A DNA stretch of 64,000 nucleotides, taken from contig JAGYXB010000797.1 in NCBI GenBank assembly GCA_022495005.1, positions 1,426,001 through 1,490,000 on the forward strand, written 5' to 3'. The translations under genes were made by a program, and so were the position numbers. Positions 22,084-34,000 of the stretch are shown here, one piece after another. Below the pieces are notes generated by a model, which did no database searches, had not been told where the DNA came from, and saw only the letters and a list, made by a program, of their open reading frames with translations. Each line of letters opens with the position of its first letter. Positions within the stretch are counted from its first letter, which is position 1. Source of the DNA: Rhyacophila brunnea. Lineage: Eukaryota > Arthropoda > Insecta > Trichoptera > Rhyacophilidae.

Positions 22084-25000
22084 GTATGTATTAATTAAAA
22101 CTATGGGAGAAGTGCTCCGCGTAGGTCAAAATGGAGCTTTTATGGTATTTACAAAGCATGATCCTGGACACTCCTTAAACGTTGTAGATAATCCATTTAT
22201 ATAATTTTGAAGCCTTATTATCCTTTATATTTATTTTAAACATTTGATGACTGCATAAAGTATTTTTATTAAATAAAATAGTATTCTTTTAAACCTCTCG
22301 ATCTAATGTTTTAGAATATAGTCATATTTCAGTACATAAATGTGCAGTGGTGTTAAGATTTTTTACATTTATTAATTTTTAAACGCATTTATAAAACCAT
22401 TCGTAAAATTTATGTTGACATTTTTATAATAAAATTTTTACGATAAGAAGTACATTGATAATCTCTGTGATCCCAAATTTGACAAGAATTAGGCATTTTA
22501 TTATTCAAAAAATGGGCAAGATTAACACATTTGAAGATAATTCTAAAGACACTGATTATAAGCTATGTCTATGACCATTCAAGTGTGATAAACATCCGAC
22601 GAATAATGATTGTTTTATAATAATTATTAAACTAAGAATAGGATAGTATTTTTTTTAAATATGCCATTTCTTTTGGCATTTCCCAGTGGTTAAGCTACAA
22701 TATAGCCATAAATTGACAAACTATAACTGAAGTAGGGAGTAAAATCATGTTAACGCGCGTGTTTGAACATGTACCGTTTTAAAAAAAAGATTTTTTTTCG
22801 GTTAAGTCGTCGGTTTCGGTGTAGGCCGTTAAATTATATTTTTACTGCCATCGTTTTTGTGCATCTTCTATAGTATATCGGATGGGTTACATTTAAATGT
22901 GGTAAAAATTTATGGGCGTAAGAACAGATTATGCCATTCGGCAGACCCGACAAAAAAGTGAGTGTCATTTTTTTTCCCAGATGCTTCGTCCATATTAATG
23001 TCATTGCGTAAAGTGTAAACCGATAAAAAACGTATTTTATTTAGACATGAATTTTATGTCAGTACTATAGGTACGACCCAAAGAGGTTGGACGGTCTCAC
23101 TCACCCATCGAGTCTGTCACACGACGTAGTCAACCGACATTCCACTCGAACCAAGTCTTTCAGTTCATTAATATAATAAATATCTTGATCACACCGATCT
23201 CTCCAGTACAACCTCCAAAACCTCCAAACAACGACTACCTCTCTCTCCCACCCTTATCTACTGCCAAAGTGGTGACCCCGACGTCATTCATTCCGACCTT
23301 CATCAACTATCCCCAAAGTGTGCAGTCAAAGATGGTTACGTGTTAATCCCACGTACTTGTCTGTCTTGCAAGCGAGCAATCAATTTATAATACATATTAT
23401 CTACAAAGAGATGTCGTTGGCAAATTATAATATTTTTGTAGAATATTATAAAATAGCTGTGTGCTTTTGGCCGCCTGAATAATGTCTTCAAAAGTGACCT
23501 TCCACTGTGCCTAAAGTGTTCAACCAGTGTGTGCTTCCCGTAATCACATATGCGTGTAAAACATGGACCCTAAGTGAAAGAGAGATCCAGAAACTTAGAG
23601 TAGCACAACGCGGTATGGAGAGGTGCATGCTGGGCATAACGCGAAAGGACAAAAAGAGAAATGAGTGGATAAGGAAGCAGACAAGGGTTTGCAATGTGAT
23701 AAAGTTCATTAAAAGCCTCAAATGGAGATGGGCTAGACACATTGCTAGAAGAAGAGACAATCGTTGGACGAATTTAGTCATCCAGTGGTATCCAAGAGGT
23801 ACAAAACGTCCCCAAGGAAGACCTAGAGGCCGCTGGATCGATGAAATGATAAAGTTCTGCGGAAGTACGTGGCAACGCAACGCACAGGACCGAGAGAAGT
23901 GGAAGCAGCTTGAATTGGCCTTCATCCAGCAGTGGATAGATTCAAGCTGATGATGATTATAAAATAATGACAGTTATTATATATATTGACAATTAAAATT
24001 TAGATGTATTATGAAGGTTGACTGTAATAATAGTCTAGTATGGAGTCTTTGCCACCGTAGTCTATAGATATTCATTTGGGAATGGATGTGTGAAGATAGG
24101 GTCGTAGTTTCTTGGATGTTGTGAGGGAAGATGTTGATTTATCGTTACCTACAAGAATAAATAAATACAATGATAAATATGACAGCGTGATATTATAATT
24201 GAGGGTGAGGATGTACTGATGATATTGACTATATTAATGAACTGACTGGCAATGTACCGAGATGTTAATATAACCGAGAGACTGGACTCGAGATTAGTAG
24301 TGCGCCGAGTGACAGACTCGATGTCAGTAGTAGTGGACTCGAATGGAGTTATGAGTTATGGATTGTCCTTGCTATTTATATAAATGCAGTTGGTAATGTT
24401 CGGTTATCAGGAATACAGCGGAAAACACATTTTTAAAATAGCCGATAAACTGGATCATTTGTTAGATTAACCTAACCAAACCTAACTTTACCTAACCTAA
24501 CTTAACCTCAACTAACCCAAACTAACAGATAATCCAGTATATCGGGTATTTTCAAAATATGTTTTCCGCTGTATTCCTGATAACCGAACAGTACCATGCA
24601 GTTCATTTATCACAAGAGATATAAGCAAATCATAATAGACCTTACTGATCTAATTATGATTAAGGAAATGCTGACGATCGTTTCCGCTCCATTGTTGTGT
24701 TCTGTCAAGAAAATATACACATTAAAGTGTGTTACTCAAGTCCTGAACAAAAACGAACCATAAGTGCGAGTGAGTAAACATTCGGCATGCGTATATCTCT
24801 GCACTATGCGCTAGAGTAGGATAGAATTTCTACAGCTAAATTAAATATTTTTTCAAAATATCGCCGATAGAAATGGATTAGACTGATTACATTAATTTAA
24901 AAACTGCGAGCACATTTATTGTTTTTGTATAAAATATAAAGTTAGAAGTAATTACTTTTAGTTATTTTAGTAGAACATCTTGTAAACTATGTTGCGTTTA

Positions 25001-28000
25001 AATTTGGTAGCCGTACTGAGAAGCAACACGATGGTATAACGTTTCATAGTTTAAGTTGATAATAATAACATCAAGGTTCTAGTGTGCGTTATACGCAAGA
25101 AACACGACTTCATTTTGCCGAAAAATAGGCGCTCTCTTTACATCATTACTCTGAGGGTGACGTGTAATGCACAATAATAATAGTGGTATGATTTCTACAT
25201 TTATTTATAACAAATAATGTTTGCTTTCAAGATAATCCTCATCAAGAGAATATCTTTGGACCATACTCCGGACGTCTTTCTAAAAAGCTACCCACAGCAG
25301 CTGATATAACACTCGTTCTTTATACTGGACAACTACTTGAAAAAGTACGTATTTTTTTTCTATATAATTTACTGTTGATACAACCTTTCGAGATAACCTG
25401 TAATCCAATTAAAAATGTCATAAAATATTTAAATTTAAAAATAGATACCTACCTATTCACATTAAATTTATTTATTTACAAATAGTAAACTTTAGAAATT
25501 AAAAATTCAAGACGTTAACAACGTGAAATGAAAAAACTAATAACAGTCTTAAAACATAAAGCAGTTTAAAAAAAACTGTATAAAGAGTGAAAATTAATTA
25601 GGATCAGTGGCGAAGGGTGAAGGTAGGCTGTTAAGATCCACCATAAATGGTGCATAATAAAGTTTATCAGTCGTACGACGTATCTGTTTTCATTGAAAAA
25701 TGACTACAATTTACAGATGGCGTTAGTTAGTTTTTAAATTTCAATTAAACTCTGCGAAAACCAAGCCATAATAGATAATAGTCAAAAAATACTCGTCTAT
25801 CAATAAAATATCTAAAATTATGCAATTAAATCATATATAACTTTGAATATTTTATGTATAAATTATTATTTTTTATCTATTATAGTTTGGTTTAGGCAGG
25901 GTTTAATAAATTTAAAAAAAAAACCAGCAATAAGACGTGTATTCTTAATCCAACGAAATTAGTATGAATGAAAAAGTGAGCACAATGTTATCATATCGTC
26001 CAAAATATACCAAAACTATTATGGTTTGGTTAGCAGGGTTTAATTGATTTTTAAAAATTAACCAATACCATAATAATATGTAAGTTGTAGTGTTGGTTCA
26101 ATAAAAACAAATACATCTGACTAACAATGTTTAATGTGCACTATTTATTGCGAATATTAACAGCCTACCTCCACCCTTCGCTACTGATTATTAAGTAGTG
26201 AAGTGTGTAAGTACGATAAAATTTATACCCAAATTCTCCATCGGAAACCTTAAAATAATCAGTTTAAAAACCCGTATAAAATAAAATCGTAATGTATTCC
26301 GAATTAATCGAGTGAAATAATAAAAAAAAAGTGAACTTATCTAATAATAAATGTAATGCTAATCAACCCCCTTCCCCTTTTACAGTTTGTGCCTACCGAC
26401 ATTAACTAAATTTCTGTCATATGCCTCAGGGGTGTAATATAGTTCCGTCTACGTAATTACAATCATTCACATACTTGAACCAAAACGTTAAACTATATAG
26501 TAATTAGTGTGCCTCTCCTGTTTAACTGTTAGATGAATAAACGGGTCCGCGTGGACGATTTCCCTTACATTTTTATTTAAATGATATTACATGATGCAAT
26601 GTTTAATTTATTTGTACCTAGGGATTGCAATACCGGTATTTTAAAACCGGTATTCCAGTGTTTATTAAAACCAAAATACCGGTTTTAAGAATCCAAAATA
26701 CCGGAATTTTCGTTATCAAAAAAGCACACCCGTTTACGTTTTTAAAAATTAATTACAAGTTATGTGCTGATAAAATGCAAATATATTGAGCGAATTCAAC
26801 AGAGGTGAAAAAATTATATTATTTCGAAATAGAAAACATCCGTGACAAAAGATGACTGTAAAAACGTTGAATTTAAGAAGTTTTTTCTGTAGCCGGACTT
26901 ATTTGCACTTGATGAACTTTTGAGAGTTTTAGTTAAAATTATCAATATTATGTATATTCAAATTATTTGTAAAAAGTCACTAGTTCTACAATTATGATCA
27001 ATACATATTTTTAAATGTCAACATAATAAATGTAGGTATGTAGGTTTTTGCTATAAAATAATATTTTAAAGAGATTTTAATAGCTAGATTTGTTGACTAA
27101 CACGTACTTTAGTTTTTTTTAATGTTTAAGAAATACCGAAAAACCGGTAATCCGGTATTGCAATCCCTATTTATACCCCCTCACATAAATAAGAAATGTA
27201 TAATATGTAACCACTTCCGTTACCGTTATTCCAATTTTAAAAATCATTATTCCGAAAATCTAACAAGCTTTAAAAAATAATAGAACGTCGCATATACCAT
27301 CCCTTGGATACTATCTTACTCGGATACAAATTTACACTGTATAAATTTTATTTTTCACTATATAATTTTAAATTTTTATTCAGTCTTTTGCCGAGCAAGA
27401 ATAATAAGTATTGTTCATCTAACATTCTTGTGTGTGAAGTTCGCAAGCAAAACGTTTTTTAACTTATTATATTATAATAATAAAATCAAAATTTAAAATT
27501 TAGTAGTAGGTACTGTTACCAGACATAAAAAAGACTATGGTGCGATGACGTTTCAAATTCCAAATCAACAATTGTACCTGCCGGCGAGATCGTCGCTCCG
27601 TTAGGTTTTGACTTGACCGAAAGCCTTCCCTTTGCACCCCCCGCTGTCTCATCACCCATAGATTTGTTGCGGATAATTGCGACAGTGGAGATTCTGGGGT
27701 GAAAGCAGAAAGGACCTCGGGCCGCGTCTCGGCGCGGTCACGTGGGCGCTTCTCAACGCAAAAATGCCGCGCTTTTCTTGATGTTATAAATCAGTGAATC
27801 CCTTTTCCCGTTATTGTGTTAATAATAATTCATATACCCACCCTTAGAACGAATCGCGTGTCCGATAGTGTTTCGGTGTTGATCCCGGTAATGTGCCTAA
27901 GACGGTTATGTTCCGCCGCTCAATCGTTAATAATCCGTAATCGTTGTAATACCAACCGGTGACTCGTGCAAAATTCTAATGAAAGTTAATCAATTTCCTA

Positions 28001-31000
28001 GTGAGAGAAAAATCGAATCAGTGCTTAGTGCGCGGGACAATAATAATAAACCGACCCCAAATATAAAGACAGTGCGGTGACTAATTTAAGACCTCTTTAG
28101 ATGTCAATGATGTAATATTATCAATGTTTGCCTAAATAGTAGTAAATAGTAGTAAAACAAACAAAGTAAAAAAGTTTGCCTAAATAGTAGTAAAAACTAG
28201 TGCCTAGAGTAAATAAATCTAGTTCCACGTGGAACTGTCAAATCAAAGACGTGTTTTATCTTGAATTATATATCCTGATGACTCAGTGGCGCACCCAGGG
28301 GGGGGGGCAAGGGGCCTTGGCCCTCCCCCAAAAATATTGAAATTTAAAGCCAATAGATTAGACAAATAAAAACACGGCAAAAAAATGATTTTAATTCTCC
28401 AGCACCCTCTAGAAAAATTTCTTAAATTTTAATTTCTAACACAAAAATTTCGAAACACTAATGTCGGGTTTTTTTAGAAACTCAATCTCTAATGGAAATG
28501 TCAAAAAATTCTCTGTGTCCACCCGAATTCCGGAGTGGTGTACACCGAGTGCAATAGACAAAAGTCCGATAAACAAGAAATTAGGCTGTGTTCTGTTGGG
28601 TAGGTTTGTGTACCTATAAGTTAAATGCAATAATACTTTATTTTCCATTTTCAATTAATATTTTGGAACTTCACTATTAAAAAACCCAAAATCGACGATA
28701 AAAATTCGGCGAAAAGTACGACTACACCCACCACCATGGGCTGACAGGGCTACAGCCTGGGGGCCCGGGCTTAAGAGGGCCCGGCGTGGCGGCTCGTCTA
28801 ATTGTGAGATAAACACACACAAGAAATTTGTTATATCATTAAAAAAAATCGCATGTGGCGCTAAACTACTTCATCAAAATTAACATAAAAAATATGAAGT
28901 ATGATGAAAATATGATATACGTAACTACATGATAATAATTCACGTGTATCATTTTATATTACAATTATTTTTAGTGTTTCTAGAAAAATAAAAATGGTTA
29001 TTTATCGAATATCGAAGGGTCGAATGCTACTTGGCTACCACAAGAGGGGGTCGCGACCAGTGGTTCATAGTATGATAACGATCGATAATATGATATGAGG
29101 TCCGACAAATCAAGAATTCAAGGGAATTATTTAACAATATAGATAAATCCACGGAATACCATTTGGAAGCACTACTGTAGAACATCACATTCCCTTTAAC
29201 CCTGGTGATAGGTAAGGGGGCCCGCCAAACATTCATGATGTGGGGGCCATGCCCACCACAGTCGGTGGTGGTGTAAATTTAAAAAAAAAAAACATTTTTT
29301 TCGGTGGAATTCAGCATAAATATTGCGGCTCTAGACCAGTGGTTCTTAACCGGCGCACCGCTGGCTTGTTGCAAGTGCACCGCGAAAATAATGATAAAAG
29401 AAAAAAATTCCGCGAAATAGCGAAAACCGAAAAAGTCCTTCGTGAAATTATGAAAGCCGATGAAAGATCTAATGTGATTTCGATGTTGCCGAATCGATCG
29501 CACGTGTCTACCGTTGGCCTCACAGGTTTTCGTTTCATAAATGAAAACAAAATAGTGAATCAATATCTATGCTGCAAAGAACTCACCGAGCGTACGACAT
29601 GACAAGATGTTTTTGATTCTATTTCTTCATATTTAGAACAATCTAAAATAGCATGGAGGAATTTGTATGGATGGTGCTCCGTCAATGTTAGGCTCATTTA
29701 AAGGATTTGTTACCCTCGCAAAGACAAGAAACCCTAACATTATATCTACGCACTGTTTTATTTACACTGGGAATCTATAGTTTCGAAAACATTACCGCAG
29801 TGCTAAAACCTGTACTAAACCAATATGGTAAATTTCATCAAATCCAGACCTTTAAAAACAGGCATTTTTAAAAAAAACTTTGCATTTCTATGCAAGTTAA
29901 GTACAAATGTTTGCTTTTTCACACTGAAGTGAGGTGGTTACAGTGGTGCACCCAGGGGGGGGGGAACAAGGGGTCCTGACACCCCCCAAACATGAAAATT
30001 ATCAAAATGATTTTAACTATTGAAATTGAAAGCCAATAAACCTTTGGGCTTAGACAAATAAAAACACTGGCAAAAAAATGATTTGTAATTCTCCAGCACT
30101 CTTTTTATAACAATTTCTTAGATTTTAATTTCTAACACAAAAATTTCGAAACACTAATGTCAGGTTTTTTTAGAAACCCAATCCCTAATGGAACTGTCAA
30201 AAAATTCTCGGTGTCCACCCGAATTCCGGAGTAGTGTAGGTCATGGCTGGGGAGGGCTGGCAGGGCTCTAGCCTGGGGGCCCGGGCTGTGGGGGGCCCGG
30301 CGTGTCGGGTTGACGAGATAAGTGAGATAAACACACATCATAAATTAGCTTTAATAGTGACCATAAACATTTTCAATTACTTATATAATTGTGCAATATA
30401 ATTTTTGATTATTATGTGTCGATACTAGACAGTTCCATTATTAAAGTGGATGTATTGAAAATCGCCAATAATTCACTGTATAAGTACCCTTAATTTGAAG
30501 TAAAACACAATTTGAAAAACGTTAATGTAGTGTTTCACACTGCCTTTAATCTTAGCGGTAGGTAGGGGGCCCGCCAAATATCCTAGCCTGAGGGCCCGTT
30601 TCAGGATGTGGGGACCATGGTGTAGGTACACCGAGTGCAATAGACAACGAGAAATTAGGCTGTGAAGAAGAAAAAGAGCCTATGGGACTAATTTACATTC
30701 TCCTCCTTGGGCCCCCCCCCAATATTAAATCCTGAGTGCGCCACTGCCTGATGTCCACACCTCCCACTGAAGTAATGCTCAAGAAGAATCCTGCCAGTAT
30801 ACATGTGAGTCCCATTCTTCTCGGTATTAGTACATACCAATTTTATTTTTCACTACCAAATAGGATTTTTTACACCACACCACATTTGCTGCTAGTATAT
30901 TATCATAATATGTGTGTCAGTAGAATTGGGTAATTCCCGAGAAAATCTCAATCTCGAGATTCGGGATTTCCAAAAAAGAATTTTCGAGAAATCTCGAGAT

Positions 31001-34000
31001 GTCGGGAAATTTAAAAAAAGCCTGTAAAAATTCTAAAATCAGTGTAAAAATAGACAAATTCCAAAAAAATATGTTTTTTTTTTATTTATGTAAGAAGACA
31101 AACAAAATGGAAGTAGGAAAACAAAAATAATTCATAAAATTACTTATTAAAATAGAATTTTAAAAACACAAACTGTTAATCGCTGTGTCTGACAATTGCG
31201 TACCCTTTTGAGACACAAAATTCCCCAATGTTGCAAAAATTGCGCTCATTTTGAGTCGACGTTGGCTTAATTGTGTTAAATGTCCCGATCAGTCTTTAAA
31301 CGTTTTGTGTTTTCTGTCCACTTTTTTCATACGAAAATCATTTGTTTTTCAATTAATATTTGATAAAAAGAAATCTCGAATCCCGAGAAAAGATTCTCGA
31401 GATTCGGGATGGAAAATCTTAAAAAATTCTCGAGAATTCCCGAAACCCAACTCTATGTGTGTGCATTATAAATGCTAATGTTTTACTATTATTATTCAAA
31501 TTAATACAGCTGTACAGTGGAACCTCTCAAAACGAGCAATTTGCATAACGAGTAAAACAAATTGTAAAAAAAAATGGCTCCATTAACGAGCGAAATTTCG
31601 CATAACGAGTGACTTGTGAAAGGATTTAAAAAGGATTTCAAGTTATACACATTTATATTTTTGTAAAAATCGATGTTTTTTTTTTTAATAATTATAAAAA
31701 ATATTAGAACTATGAATTATTCAAAAATCTGTACGAAGAAAAATTGAAAACTTAATAAACTAAATTTTAATAATAAATAATACCATAAAATATAATTTAA
31801 TAATAACGTAACTGTAGACATAAATGCGTAAGAAATTCAGATTTTTTTTACAATTATTGTAAAGTTTATCTTCGACTTATAAAAATATTGTTCTTTTTAA
31901 TGTTTGCAGATACATATTTATTAATTAATACATTTGAAATTGTAAATTATCAATAAAACGTCTCAAATTGCAAGCTTCGTATTTTTCCGCTAGGTGCCTC
32001 TGGTAGGTAGAAGTCTCCCTCTTAAGCGTTAAGGTTAAATCGTCGATTTGTAGTGAGTCTTTGCTCCTGGTTACGTATATATAGTAGATATATGTAACTT
32101 GTCCCTCCCTATTTCAAAGCATTATAATATTTTAATATGTGGGTTTTAACAAGTAATAAGTATACATAACCTTCGGTAAATCAGCGGAGTTGGAGTGAAA
32201 ACATGAGTACAATTTCCAGCACTTACCTGAAACAAAAAGAAATCGTTCATTAATAAATTGACAGACAAATGACTATGTACGCCATTTTACGTGAATGCTC
32301 ATATTACTATATATCAGTGTCATAATTTTATTATTTTATAAGATCATGGAGTTACGTGGTCGAATTTCTTATGAGACTTGTTCAGAGCACACTTCAGTAA
32401 GTGGTAATCTCAGTTTTGGGTAACTGCTCCTGATAAATTCAAAGACACACACACATACATACACATATCAAACGTATGGTTTTGTGATCCATCCGGGTGT
32501 GGTTTGGTTGTTACCTTCAATGTGTCCAGCAATTTGGCTTATCCCGTCTATACATACCAATATTATTTAACTTTATCTTAATGCTGCCATAAGAATATAA
32601 AAAAATTAACTTCGTAAAGGGACAGGTCTCTCAGCCAGAGTTGAGGCGATCACAGATACGAAAGAGTGTGTGTATTGGTGCATTTCTGAGACAACGGGCA
32701 TTGCACGACGTCTACGAGAAACAGCCGTTTGTCTTGCTTACGCCTACTTATTGCGCTTATAGCGAAAAGAGGACAACATGCGTATACGTTGATGTCGATT
32801 TAAAAATTTGTAAACACCTGATGCGTCTGTATGAGTATTGTCTTCGCCTCAACTCTTGTTAACACATCTATAAAGGTGTCTTCCAACTACAATCTTCCAA
32901 TACACCCAAATTCTTATACTAAATAAAATGTTTTTTTTTTTTTTGCAGATATATTTTAAATTGTCAGACCCGATTGCCCAACTGTTGGAGTCGCCAAAGT
33001 TCAACATCAGCCGTCCCATAACGATCTTCAATTATGGTATCCGAACCACACCTGACCTTCCAGTCATGACAGAATTGCCTACTGCCCTCCTGTCTCTCGA
33101 TGAATCCAACGTCTTTGTGCTGTATACAGCAGGCTATTTAAATGGTCTATACGCTACATCAGTTATCAACGCAAAATATCTTGGACAATTGGAGGGAAGC
33201 TGGCTTGCAGATTACTATCTTACACGTAATAACTAAATTACTGAACAAAAACTGAATTTTTGAAAACACTTTTGAGAGAATATATTATAACCAATAGAAA
33301 AAATCTTTTTGAAAAAAGTAAGACACCCCGTAGGAATCGAACCTGCATCTTTCGGGTTTCGCGCCCACGCAAATAGACCAATGTGCTAAAGGTGCCATAC
33401 TTAATTACGACAAATTTTCACTAATGGCTCTTATAATACTCTCTGAAGTGCTTTCTAAATTGAGCTTATATTGGCTATCGGCTTTTGTATTTTAAATCAA
33501 TGTAGGTATTACTTTAATTACTAACCGACGTCATGGATTACTCCAAGATATTTTTAGTGTTGTAGTAGTTAATTAATAACTAAATTACTCTTATTTGTAT
33601 AATGTTTGAGGATTTCACGGTTGTTTTTTATCGTAGTAGATTTTTGGGTTTCCACCATTTGTCCTTCTTCCTTCTAAACTCGGCGTTTCGGGCTCGTTGC
33701 AGATCATATCATCAGATGCATATCATCTCTTGATAATGGCCTCTGCAACGAGCCCGAAACGTCGAGTAAAGAAGGAAGACGGACACACGGTGGAAACCCA
33801 AAAATCTACTACGATACTCTTATTTGTATAACCATCATCATCAGTTGGGGTTGATCCACTACTAGATGAAGGCTTCACCTAGTCCCATGCACGCAGATCC
33901 TAGTTCTTTGCTGCGATATCTGTCAAACTTAATGAGTCCATCAATCCAATGGGTCTTAGCAGATCCCTATGTGTTTTAGTGCAAAGGTACACATGCAGTA

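Noticed and set aside
24470..24535. Subtelomeric location of the window
   Set aside because: Telomere-like words are short, degenerate and enclosed in a hairpin element, and do not form terminal arrays.
29240..29602. 120-residue plus-strand open frame as an independent gene
   Set aside because: Only its second half has family resemblance, and that resemblance (ZBED-type hAT transposase) continues through stops and frameshifts, so it is a pseudogene piece.
32641..32862. 73-residue open frame just before exon 3 of gene 1
   Set aside because: It coincides with the 220-bp inverted-repeat element and has no link to lipase sequence.
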